The notes below the pieces were generated by a model, which was not told where the DNA came from, did no database searches, and was given only the letters and a program-made list of their open reading frames with translations. Of a stretch of DNA of 64,000 bases, positions 20,504 to 31,539 are shown one piece after another (position 1 is the first letter of the stretch; every line of letters begins with the position of its first letter). This stretch comes from Chamaelirium japonicum. Its lineage: Eukaryota; Streptophyta; Magnoliopsida; Liliales; Melanthiaceae. The translations under genes were made by a program, and so were the position numbers. Location: NCBI GenBank assembly GCA_947650365.1, contig OX393557.1, forward strand, positions 5,184,464-5,248,463. Reading direction: 5' to 3'.

Positions 20504-20905
20504 GAGCATCTCTAAGGGAGTTGGCCACTTCGCACCTTTCACTAGATGTGGTGAGCGAGAGGACAAAATACGTCTCCAACCGACTCTACACATCTCCCTA
20601 CTATAACTCTTTGCTAGTACTCTTGTTAAATGTGACGAGCAGCTTCCCCTCCCTAATTCTGGGCCCCACACGCCACCAACTACACACTAAACCTTGCACA
20701 GTACACCGTGATCTTTTAAAAATCGTAAAAAACTGATAATAAGTTATAAAATTCTGAAATTTGTAAAAAAATAAAATATATAGAATAGGGAGTGGCTTGA
20801 GGAGTCCCTTGGAAATGGTTCCAAATAGTGGTTCCCTATTTTGTTGAAAAGCCCACATGGCTCCTTAAAATAGGGAGTGACTCAAGGAGTCCTTTGGAGA
20901 TGCTC
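20504..20905. mobile_element. Tourist-like MITE (PIF/Harbinger type)
   Basis: GAGCATCTCTAAGGGAGT at the left is mirrored by ACTCAAGG...TTTGGAGATGCTC at the right. The 3-bp TAA duplication (20501-20503 and 20906-20908) fits the TWA preference of PIF/Harbinger elements. The 402-bp interior repeats the motif GGGAGTG(G/A)CT and encodes nothing. Confidence 0.75.
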
Positions 20906-21545
20906 TAAACCAGTCATCCAAAGAGAGTACTAATATATTTTTTTAACGTGGTTCACCCAAAATGGAGCTACATGCACATGATCTAATCCAGCAATAACCT
21001 TCCATTATAAGGCATGAGGAGATTACATAGACTGATACACATGACCTAGTCCAGCACCAATCTTCACGAGATAACTATCTCGACCCATCATTCGTCGACA
21101 TCGTGTTGTATAACTGTGGTCGATGCCCTCACAACGCCCCCCCCCCCCCCCCCCCCCTGATACGTTGCTCATTGGTGATGCCTAGCGCTTACTTTCCGTT
21201 CAATATGCATTTGTGTTCTGATATGACCAGTCCTATTATGGTCGGATTGTTCTATGAAAGATGATGAAATATGGGAGAAATGACTTGTACTGCAAGGCTA
21301 AGAAAAGCTAGGGTTTTCCTTTAAATTTGTAACTTCACTGAACTATCACGAGTACTGGAGAGTCGAGTGGGTATCACATATATTGTCTTCAATGCAAATA
21401 AACCCTAAAAATTTATCAGCCTGATAAATTATCAGACCATCATTTTCATCAAAATATTCAGGATCTATACCAACTAGTAGGTCTGGGACTTGGTCCGGAC
21501 GAACCCGAGCAATCCAACCAAATTCTGAATTTGGACTATTACGGG
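20906..21545. other. Gene-free stretch with a poly-C run
   Basis: A run of about 21 C bases lies near 21137-21157. The sequence 21465-21545 (ACCCGAGCAA...) resembles text at 22060-22075 and 23375-23395, so an old unnamed repeat is broken up across this region. Confidence 0.4.
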
Positions 21546-21966
21546 CATAGTTACCAAATCGGGTGTTTTTTTGAAAAAAACGTGTATAGAACGCGTATCG
21601 ATCCGAAGACGTAGTAAACAGGAAAAATACTCGTTTTTTTGAAAAAAACTTCGGTACGCGTTTTATACGCATTTAAAACGAAAAAAACGTGTATAAAGCA
21701 CGTATAAAACACATCGGGTTTGGTCCGGATTTAAATTGGGTTCGGGTTTTATTTTATTAGTGCTTAATATGCATATGCTATATGTTTTGAACTTTTGATT
21801 ACTTAATGTTGGAAAATGACATATATACTTACTTGGTATAATTTTTAAGATTTTTTTTGTTTTTTCCGATGTTTTCACGTTTTTTTCCCGTTTTTTTCGT
21901 TTTCATCGTATCATTCCGATTTTTTCCTTTGTCGTTTTTTTTCCGTTTTCCGACTTGGTAACTATG
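21546..21966. mobile_element. hAT-type MITE (CATAGTTACC ends)
   Basis: Terminal inverted repeats CATAGTTACCAAATCGG and CCGACTTGGTAACTATG bound 421 bp. Flanks ATTACGGG (21538-21545) and ATTACAGG (21967-21974) match at 7 of 8 positions, as for the 8-bp hAT duplication. The interior is homopolymer-rich with repeated GTTTTTTT and ACGTGTATA stretches. Confidence 0.75.
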
Positions 21967-22076
21967 ATTACAGGTAACAATATTTGAGGATTTGGACGGG
22001 CATGGGTAAATTTTTTTTACCCGAATTTGAATTTGGGCAAACATGGTCCCTGTATGACCAACCCCAGCAACCCGAG

Positions 22077-22161
<85 letters not shown>

Positions 22162-22164
<3 letters not shown>

Positions 22165-22271
22165 GAATGCTTAGGTGCAGTATGTGGTCCTTGCGGTTCG
22201 CAGTTCGCAGTTGTCCGATGCACCGGCCGCATGCATCCGATGCACGGAGTGGTGCATCGGACGACTGCAGA

Positions 22272-22275
<4 letters not shown>
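22162..22275. mobile_element. Foldback module between two (TA)n tracts
   Basis: GTCCGATGCACC near 22213 pairs with GGTGCATCGGAC near 22250, and outer GTATGTGGTC/GACTGCAGACCGC arms pair less perfectly. It has about 114 bp, no coding capacity and TA repeats abutting both sides. Confidence 0.6.
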
Positions 22276-22367
<92 letters not shown>

Positions 22368-22397
22368 GATGCCGCACTTACTGCATGCCGCACTATA

Positions 22398-23003
<606 letters not shown>

Positions 23004-23008
<5 letters not shown>

Positions 23009-23104
23009 GAGTGCTAGGGTGCGGCGTCGTACCGCAGCCGTCTGATGCACCGCTGTGTGCATCGCACGGTGCATCAGACGGCTGCTGTGCGGCGCCGCAT
23101 TTTA

Positions 23105-23109
<5 letters not shown>
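23004..23109. mobile_element. Foldback module, (TA)n left and (TC)n(TA)n right
   Basis: CAGCCGTCTGATGCACCG pairs with GGTGCATCAGACGGCTG around the centre at 23055, with outer GTGCGGCGTCG/GTGCGGCGCCGC arms. It ends ATTTTAGCATC running into (TC)n. Confidence 0.75.
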
Positions 23110-23190
<81 letters not shown>

Positions 23191-23206
23191 AGAGAGAGAG
23201 AGAGAG

Positions 23207-23795
23207 GGAGAAAGAAGAATGCATATGTTCTCTACAATCAAGTTAAACTTGTAATATTCTTCATTGCATGGTTTGCATTGAAATTTTTTTGCTCGAGTGG
23301 GAGGAAGCTCCATATTGAACGATATAAATTTTAGATCAGACGTATCTCTACTTTTTAGTGAACGTTCCGGACAGACCCAAGCAACCTGAGGAACTTCCAT
23401 AGTCCAAACACGGGTAAACCCTCTATAAGTTACTCGGGCAATTTGGGCAAACGCAATGTAATTTGATCCAAACATGGTCAGACCTCCAAACCCGACTCCA
23501 CTCTTACCTTCTAGAGTCCAACTTGAAAAATGAGAGCCATGGAGTTCTTAAGTAGGGCTTGATTTGATACCAAACTATGAGAGGAAAAAGGACTCTTGGT
23601 TGTGGATGCATGTAACATTTCTTGTACTTGTGTGTTTTGTTGTCATTTATCTGGAGCAGAGGTTCAACAACTTTACCCAACTATGAGAGGAAAAAGGACT
23701 CAACAATGTTCAATGTACCTGAAATGAAAAGGATCAATCCTTGAGTTTGGACCTTACGAGGAACCCTTTATTATCATTTTTCCCTTTTTTCCTAT
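23207..23795. other. Gene-free stretch
   Basis: No gene was recognised. The phrase ACTATGAGAGGAAAAAGGAC is directly repeated (about 23574 and 23681). GATTTGATACCAAACT near 23560 resembles an inverted primer-binding site, so remnants of an LTR element are possible. Confidence 0.35.
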
Positions 23796-24054
23796 GGGTA
23801 AATTGCACTTTGCCCCCCTCCCCGAAGTTTAGCTCAGAAACACTTGACCCCCCTATAATTTAAAAACTATATTTTGCCCCTCTTCAATTCAGTTTTGATA
23901 AGATAAAAATTACCAAATGAGGAAATTAAGTAGTTTGACAAAAGGCGGGTATTGTGCTAACATTTCAAACTTTAGGGAGTGATTTGGACCAAAATAAACT
24001 CAAGGGGTTAAGTGTTTTGAGCTAAACTTGAGGGGGGCAAAGTGTAATTTACCC
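23796..24054. mobile_element. MITE, GGGTAAATTGCACTTTGCC family (copy 1)
   Basis: Terminal inverted repeats GGGTAAATTGCACTTTGCCC and GGGCAAAGTGTAATTTACCC bound 259 bp. An inner inverted pair is GAAGTTTAGCTC/GAGCTAAACTTG. Related copies are at 39982-40136 (truncated) and 56264-56520. No clear target duplication was found. Confidence 0.7.
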
Positions 24055-24794
24055 TTACCCTTTTTCCTATTAGATGGCCTGAACGACTCATATGTTGATG
24101 AAATTTACATGCTTAAGACCACAACGAAGTAGGGTAAGTAGGGTAGAGTCCTTGAGGTTGGTTCATATCTGAGGTTATGCCAGAAATAGTATTTTAAAAA
24201 TAGATATTTACTATATACTTCAATAATAAGTATGATTCCTTGGTTAACAAGACTTGTACAAAAAATTTTAAGCCATAGGTTCTGTGTTCAAAACCCAAAA
24301 ACGGACCAGTTTTTCTAAAAAATTAGCTTGTAGCGAAACTAAATGGGTTAATGTGTGAGGGTAAGTTTTCTTTAGCCGAAGGTTATTGCCTTTTTTGATA
24401 TATCTGAAATTACTTTCCTGCTCTCTTCTTCCATCTCTCTCTCCCTTGACGCGACCACCGCTGGTGAGGAGCGAGCAGATCTGTCAATGTTCGGTATTCA
24501 CTGGTTCAGTGGCATTACAAAGAAAATTTGAAACACAATAAAGGATATTTTCGTCCATAGATTTTCACAATCCTTTAGTTTAACCGGCCTCTTTGTCAGG
24601 GACGGCTCACTAAGTCCCCCAAACGAAAACACCCTTGTATTTTTTTCATCTATTTTCACTAATGGTATTGTTAGTAGGGAATGAGAATGAGCTTAAGGCA
24701 CTCCTACAATCTTTCTTTTTTTTTTTGGGTACATTCTCTCCTACAATCTTGACATAAGCTGTTAAATGATCATAGTAAAGGGTTGATTGGGCTT
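24055..24794. other. Gene-free stretch
   Basis: I see no gene and no clear repeat boundaries. It is low-complexity and AT-rich. Confidence 0.35.
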
Positions 24795-26408
24795 GATCGA
24801 ATCTTATTAATAGACAAAATCATGGCTGCAGACTAAAATGGCGTATTGGCTCCTCACCAGAAAGGATGTTATGTTTAATCCTCTTCAGGATACTGATGCG
24901 GATTATGCCGATGGGGTCCCCTACTCCAATGTCTGGTAATTGCTTTGGAAATGCCATGCTTCCTCTAGGGCTCTTTCCTTTGGTTGGAAGCTTCTGCATA
25001 GAAGAATCCCGACCAAGAATCTTCTCATTGCAAGAGGGATTTCCCTTGACCCACTTTGTAGCCAATGTGCAGGTGCAGAAGAAGATGTGGGTCACGTCTT
25101 ATTTGGATGCCCAAAAGCCAATAATGTCTGGCACCATCTGTCCCTTCTTGTTCAAACCCCGAAGTTTATCGACCAATGGGCGACTATCATCAAGGATGCT
25201 ACCTCTTTGGGTAAAGAGGCCAAAGCCATTTCTGTGTTGCTTGTTGGTGCAGTTTGGAGCATTTGGATGGATAGGAATCGGTAGCTGTTTGAGGATGTTC
25301 TAATACTCCAACCACAATTGCTCGGGGCTGTCTAGCATGATCATCTGAATTTCTGAATGCTAATCTGGATGTTTCACTTGTGCAGGTGAGGCAACCTCAA
25401 TCAATTTACATCAAGTGGGTGGTCCCAAAGCTGGGTGAGCTAAAGATAAATTTCGACGGAGCGCTGGACCGCTCCTCCAAGTGTGGGGGAGTGGGATATG
25501 TTATTCGTGACCATGCGGGTCGTATCATCAAGGCGGGTGCTATCCCATTGAAGACAACTTCTGTCTTTGATGTGGAGACTATGGCTATATGGGAAGCTGT
25601 CCAAGTCTTGGGGACCTTGGCCATGGACCAACCCATCTGGGTGGAGGGCGACTCCAAGACGGTGATTGACTGGATTAATAGAGGCGTGGGTAGGGGTGGC
25701 AATGGGTCGGGTCGGGTTCGTGTCGTGTTTAGTTTCGGGTCGTGTCCAAAACCCCTAGACCCCGACCCGACTCGTTTAACTAATCGTGTCTAGATCCTAA
25801 ACCCGTACCCAACCTGTTTATAAATGGGTAGACCCGATAATACCCGTTAGACCCGTTTACTACATAGGTTTATTCATTTAACCCGATCCGACTCGACCTA
25901 ACCAAACCCGATAGACCTGCTGATACTATATATTACAATATCGGATTGTGGGTAGACGACTTGACACGACCCGTTGAATTTTAAACGGGTCTTCCCGGGT
26001 CTATCTCGTCCAGACCCTAAACCTGGACCCTACCCGTTTATTAAATGGGTCTATCGTGTCGACCCGTTTACGACCCGAACCCGTTTAGTCCTGACCCAGA
26101 CCCGCTAACTTCGTGTCGGGTCTGCTGTGCCGGGTCCGAAATTGCCAGCCCTAGGCGTGGGGGGGCATTTTCTAATCCAAGACATCTATCATCGCCGGGA
26201 TCTTATCCATTCTGTACGGGTGACCCACACTTATTGGGAAGCTAACCAGGTGGCAGACACACTAGCTACGAGAGCTAAAGGAGCCTACCTATCCTCTTTT
26301 TGGTGTTCAGAATTCCTCTTAGGCATTGTTTGTACTGCTATATGTGATGCATCTTCTTGTTGGTTTTCTAGAATAATATAAGCTAGCTTTCTTTACAAAA
26401 AAAAAAAC
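24795..26408 (+). pseudogene. LINE (L1-type) 3' end: zf-RVT and RNase H, split by a MITE
   Basis: 24940-25284 encodes FGWKLLHRRIPTKNLL, then CSQCAGAEEDVGHVLFGCP, then WSIWMDRNR, the reverse-transcriptase zinc-binding (zf-RVT) domain of plant LINEs. 25401-25690 encodes LKINFDGALDRSSKCGGVGY, then VIRDHAGRII, VETMAIWEAV and WVEGDSKTVIDWINRG, an RNase H (RVT_3) domain with visible Asp and Glu catalytic positions. The frame resumes after the MITE at 26162 as GHFLIQDIYHRRDL and ends near 26381, with a poly-A run at about 26396-26408. In-frame stops (after DRNR) and the missing reverse transcriptase show a 5'-truncated dead copy. Confidence 0.75.
25691..26153. mobile_element. hAT-type MITE inserted in the LINE RNase H, perfect 8-bp TSD
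   Basis: The ends TAGGGGTGGCAATGGGTCGG and the inverse of TAGGGCTGGCAATTTCGG bound 463 bp. The flanking GGCGTGGG is exactly duplicated (25683-25690 and 26154-26161). Removing the element and one duplicate restores the frame WINRGVG|GHFLIQD. The interior is made of GGGTCGGGT and ACCCGTTTA repeats with no ORF. Confidence 0.9.
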
Positions 26409-27439
26409 AAAACGTTACGGGTCTGTCAAAGTGGGCCTCATCATTTTAAATTCACCCACGGACGAGAGGAAAAGAATTGTGCTTATATTTATTTTTTCTC
26501 ATGCAATCAAGGTGTTTAGTTCGCCCCAAATGTCCCAACCTGTAATGTCTCCGTTCACCAAAAACACTGGAGATAGATGTCGCAGAAAAATTTAGGTTTC
26601 TTACCGACTGCAAACGAACAAGATCAATATAGTTTCTTGAGACATAAAATGTCATGAGAATTAGATGTTTCGAGCAATTAAATTACCTTAGTAAAGCATT
26701 ACTCGCTAAAAGAATGCAAAGAGTAAAAAAATTTCTCCCAAAAATCCATTGGGAAGTGAATTTTTTATTTTTTTTGGTATATTATCAATCAGCTTCCTAT
26801 AGTCTTTTCTAGACAACTAAACAACAGTGGGAAGAAAAATATCATCTTGCCATACTGTTTTTTCAAACAGTTTTTGCCAACCAACCGATGGAACAAATAG
26901 GTTGTCTACAGAGATAACAATTGGAAAAAGGGTGAGAAGGAGAATGGTGGGACTTATCGGTTGTGTCGAGGTTTGTGGAGGCACAATGTCCTAAAAACAT
27001 TTTCGCCACCTTAGTTGTGCTTAAAGACCTTTACGATAGCTTTCGAGGGTACAACGACACGAACTCCTATTCAACACTGAAGGGAACTTGTGGGACTCTC
27101 AACGTACTCCAGACTCAAGATGAACCAGCTAGCAACAAAATAGAAATAATAAGAGAAGCTTTATTGTGTGTATTGAGTAGTAATGAACACATTGACTTGC
27201 ACGGGTTAATGACAGACATTAGACGTTACAACTCTTCTACAATGTTCAATACAGCTACATTCAAGCCTTCTACGTACTACTTTGTGCTGAAGGCAAAACT
27301 AAAGAGAAAGTTAAGTAAAGCCCAAAAAGTATCCCTAAGCTCAAAGGTTATTCGTGTCCATGTGGCTCGCGAACCGTGTCTCAGCTCGAGACTATGCTCG
27401 GCACGATCAGCCAGTCTGGTGCGCCTGTGTGTGATGGGT
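26409..27439. other. Gene-poor stretch with an unrecognised ORF
   Basis: A plus-strand frame from 26963 runs through LKDLYDSFRGYNDTNSYSTL and VLSSNEHIDLHGLMTD without any domain I know. It runs into MITE-like sequence after 27440, so its end is not a natural C-terminus. It could be a degraded exon. Confidence 0.3.
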
Positions 27440-27839
27440 CGAGCTTTGGCTCTTATGAAGCTACAAATTTGGGTTAGAAGCATGTTGACCCGACTGACCT
27501 GTGTATTAAATGGGTCGGATTTGGATTTGCACTTATTACCCGATTGACCCGACATGACCCGTTTACCAAATAGGTCATGTCAACCCGACCCGACCCGATC
27601 AAGCATGAGCATTTTATATGGGTTCTATTGAGCCAACCCGACCCGACCCGACTCATTTATTAAATGGGTTAAACGGGTCGAGTTGGGTCAACCCGTTTAT
27701 TAGGCGGGTGGGGTTTGGGTTTAAGTTTTTGACCCGTTTAATAAACAGGTCGGGTTCGGGTTGTGTGTTTTGCTCTTATACTTATGTCTCAACCTGACCC
27801 GACCCCGACCCGACCCGACCGACCCATTGCCACCCCTAG
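27440..27839. mobile_element. hAT-type MITE remnant (GGGTCGGGT family)
   Basis: The same GACCCGTTTA/TAAACGGGTC repeats as the elements at 25691 and 44790 are present. The right end CCATTGCCACCCCTA is intact, but I cannot find the matching TAGGGGTGGCAATGG start, so the left side is truncated. Confidence 0.6.
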
Positions 27840-27927
27840 ATGCAATGATTTCACAAGAGTATCAATTCGGTTTGGTAAGAGTATCAATTAGCTGAATTGA
27901 TACTTTGCTATAGTGAAATCACTATAG

Positions 27928-28465
27928 TAGGGGTGTCCATCAGTTCGAAACCAACCTGTTTAGGCAAAACCCAAACCGATCCAACCTTGGTCGGTTTTGA
28001 GGATTTTCAATCCGATCCAAACCAACCTCATGTTGAAATCCATTTCGATCCAATCTAATTAAAGTCGGTTTGGATTGGATGGTCAATTTAGGCTTTGGCT
28101 TATATTCTTATTGGGCATTTTTTTCCTTCTATTATGACCTAGTTTCAACTTAAAAATAATAATTATTATCAAATCATTAGGCCTAAATAAGATTTTTAAT
28201 TGATTTTGAGTTATCCTACAATATTGCAAAGGTTGTTGGTAGCAAGGATATATGATCGAGTGAGGACATATGGTATACTTAATAAAATAGTATATGTATA
28301 TACATATGTCGATTTGGTTCTGTTCGTTTTAGGTCTGTTTTAGATTTACAAATCCGTCAACCAATCCAATCATGTTAGTTTTTAAAAAACTCAATCCAAT
28401 CCGAACCATTGAGGGTTGAAACCGATCAAAATCGTTTGGCTTGGTTTGAATCCTGCACACCCCTA
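27928..28465. mobile_element. hAT-type MITE (TAGGGGTGT ends)
   Basis: The ends TAGGGGTGTCC and GCACACCCCTA bound 538 bp. Flanks CACTATAG (27920-27927) and CACTGTAA (28466-28473) match at 6 of 8. The interior has repeated CAATCCGATCC-like and CGGTTTGGATTGG stretches. It sits inside a palindromic repeat with CTATAGTGAAATCA motifs on both sides (about 27850-28590). Confidence 0.7.
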
Positions 28466-28589
28466 CACTGTAATAGATCAAGTGAAATTTTTGTAGCAAG
28501 AGTGTCAACTCAATTTGATAAGAGTAAAAATTAACCGAATCGTTACTCTTGCTATAGTGAAATCATTATAGCAATAGCTACATATATTG

Positions 28590-29123
28590 TGATAAATGTT
28601 GTTCGTTGGAGACAAATTGGAGGGACAATTTTATTATTTGAAGAAGAACTTGGAAAACTAGCTAAATTTTCTAAAAGGATTTAAGGCTAAATCTTTCTCT
28701 TTCTCTTTTTTTTTCAGAATAAAAATTTTCTTGTTTTTTTTTTTCCCAACAAATTCATTTCCTGCGTAACTTTTCTAACAACCAAAACACACCTCCTCAC
28801 CTAACCATGCTAGGTTGCCATTCATCTTAACACAAAAAAGTCAACTTAAGTTGGGTTGGGCTCTCATGCTAAGTAGTCTGAGCTTACTGGGCCTGGATCT
28901 GTTATGTCCTTGGTGGTGAAGCCCAAGTAGAGGTGAGAGTTGACAATGGAGTCCGGACAAGCAAGATCCATTTATTGTAGCCCCGCTGGTAGCTGCTGAC
29001 ACCGATGAAACGCATCGTATCATGAGCACCCAACATAAACAAACCATAAAGAAAGCGGCAAAGCGGAGGGACTTCGATTCCTCTACGGTTCGATCGTCCT
29101 TCCACCAGGAGTTGGAAGCAGAA

Positions 29124-29126
<3 letters not shown>
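28590..29126. other. Gene-free stretch
   Basis: Nothing was recognised. The minus-strand frames at 28841-29126 show no domain. Confidence 0.35.
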
Positions 29127-29172
<46 letters not shown>

Positions 29173-29213
29173 AGCAGGAGTTGGAAGCAGAACTCTCTCT
29201 CTCTACCTACCTA

Positions 29214-29255
<42 letters not shown>
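29127..29255 (+). repeat. (CT)n microsatellites upstream of a small ORF
   Basis: Two CT tracts (about 29127-29169 and 29217-29252) are separated by a short duplicated phrase, GCAGGAGTTGGAAGCAGAA-like (also at about 29106). CT-rich tracts are frequent in plant leaders. Confidence 0.85.
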
Positions 29256-29256
<1 letters not shown>

Positions 29257-29313
29257 TTTGACAAATGTAGAAAGGAAGAGGGGGCAGCGGAGGAAACGTG
29301 ACTAAAGATAGAA

Positions 29314-29550
29314 ATGGCAAAGAAATCAATCAGAGGCTCAAAACCCGTCCTTGAAAGCTTTGTCAAATCTCTCTCCTTCATCAGCCTCTTCACAACTCTC
29401 TCTCTAACTTTTTTTCTCTCTCTACTCTCTTTCTTCTACTGTGCTTCACGCCAAAGGAGAAGTGCCCCATCACACAGAGAACAGATTGGACGTATGAACC
29501 CAGCCTCTGCTGCGACTCCCTGCTTTGATTCTGACCTTTGGATGAGTTGA
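29314..29550 (+). CDS. Possible small membrane protein (78 aa), hypothetical
   Basis: The frame begins MAKKSIRGSKP and contains one hydrophobic segment of about 24 residues (FISLFTTLSLTFFLSLLSFF, residues about 22-45). It ends after a polar tail. I do not recognise a family. CT-rich sequence upstream could be a leader. The hydrophobic segment is encoded by CT-rich DNA, so it may be chance. Competing minus-strand frames exist. Support is weak. Confidence 0.2.
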   Translation: MAKKSIRGSKPVLESFVKSLSFISLFTTLSLTFFLSLLSFFYCASRQRRSAPSHREQIGRMNPASAATPCFDSDLWMS

Positions 29551-31476
29551 GAAGGAAACACGTGGAGTTGCACGGACGATAGCAACAAAATCCACGACTG
29601 CAGATAGAACTCCCCAAACTCGGAGCCCCACACGGAGAGGATCGACGCGTGTATCCATCATACGGGTTCCAACAGAGATGAACGGATCGATACTTGTGAT
29701 CTCCCCAGCGTTTTCAAGGTTTCTTTTTGGGTGCCCAATGGTGATCTGATAGGGGCAACCCTTTGATGAGAGCACCACTATTTAAGACATAGGACATAAT
29801 CGTGGACATAATTATTGTGAACATAGGACATAATATTGTAACATAGGACATACTCCAAGGGGGGGGGGGGAGGCAAGTAGTTAGTGGGGAACTTTTTTTG
29901 CTCCAGCAGATTGTTGCTCCCAAATGCATGCTCAATGATGCATATGGATCAATCACTACGTTCCATTTAAGCTTATATTTTACACTAGGCACCACCAGTG
30001 AATGTCAAACATATCCCTTTTACATCCAATCAGATCGATGGTCAAGATGTAAGCCTAAGGGATTCCAGATATGACCCAAATGTCCATATCTGAGGTCCAC
30101 AGTTCATGTAAAGCTAAAATCCAATAAGGATGGATCTGAGTGATTGTTAATTGAGTTTTCCATAAGCAAATATCTATGCTCTGGGTTACAGGGTCGAATT
30201 TTGAGATCGATCATAATCGTCGGATTTATTAATTTTTTTGATGAGAAATCATAAAGGGTTATAAATCATAATACTTGGTTCCCATCTGGTGTAACAACTT
30301 CTCTAAGTGAGTTTTCTGGATATATATCTCTTCTGTCCACACTAAAGAGAGATCCCTTTAGCCTCACATAGTGGAAACCAAGTCTGGGGAACACGCATCG
30401 AAGATCGTATTCGTACAAGTTATTCATCAATGGATTTTTTCGCTTTTGGTAATTAACAATCATAAACTCTTAGAAGTATGATCTCTCATGGATGAATCAG
30501 GATTAAAAATCCACTTACAATTGATATCAGGGTCGTGGTTTCAACCGGGACAATTGTATCTCAGTCAATGTATCGGCCTAATAGCATGTCCATTTCATAT
30601 GTTTCAAAAAGCATTCTCCTTTGGATGAGTAGTGTTAATGCTATTTAACCATCTAGTTTTCCTTCCTAATGTGTAAATAATCACAGCCGTTCTTTTTTCC
30701 CACTAGATTCACCTGATGTGGTGGTTGCGACCGACAATTGTGATCAAGTGCCACAACAAGATGGTCCAATTTGGGTGGGCAAAGAAATGGATGAGAAACA
30801 TTTACGTACCTTTGATAAGCTTACCCTATCTTTTTTCTTCTACTTCTTCATGCTTCGGTCCGTCGCCTTCCTTCTTCTTTCTCACTTCTCCCTTACTATC
30901 CGCTCTTATTTATCGCAACTGCATCTACCTTGCCTCTTTCTTTTATCCTCCCCGTCCCCCCCTTCCTCTTTGCCGAAATATTAACCCATTGGAGAAATGC
31001 TAGTATGGAGCTGTTTGGTGAATAGTTGCACACCATGTCGACTAGCTAAAATCAATTGCAATATCGATTGATTGTTCGATCGGCAGATATCGAATAGTTT
31101 CACACTATGTTGATTGATTGCAACTGAAACTAATTCAGCGGGATCTGGTGGCACCTTAGGTATTTCCTTCTTGTTCTTTTGATTAAGTTGAGTGCTCTTA
31201 TCGATTGGGGGGGGGGGGGCAATATTATTTTTCTTTTCTTTTAAGAAATCAGGATCCCTTGAGTTGGAGTATTAACGTACGATTTGTGTTCAAGTTAACA
31301 GTTCGTACCTCTAAGTTGGATCGCCTGCCACGTACCCTTCAATCTATGATGGTCGCTCAGTGTTCATCCCTCCCTCCCTCCCTTAATTGGCTCCAACTCT
31401 AACTTCGACGTGAAAGATGAACCATACACCAGAGTGAGTGAGTGTGATGGAAAACACCACACAACGCCCTCCCTAC
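29551..31476. other. Intergenic region before the F-box gene
   Basis: No gene was recognised. A frame around 30710-30830 reads DVVVATDNCDQVPQQDGPIW and may be an isolated fragment, with no identifiable family. Poly-G runs lie at about 29862 and 31208. Confidence 0.35.
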
Positions 31477-31484
31477 TATAAATA
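31477..31484 (+). promoter_or_regulatory. TATA box of the F-box gene
   Basis: TATAAATA in the context CCCTACTATAAATAAACCC lies 56 bp before the ATG at 31540, in a plausible core-promoter position with a short pyrimidine-rich leader. Confidence 0.6.
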
Positions 31485-31539
31485 AACCCAACCCAACCCG
31501 GCCCAGCTCGCATCACCCACTCCTTGTTCCTCCTCGTCA

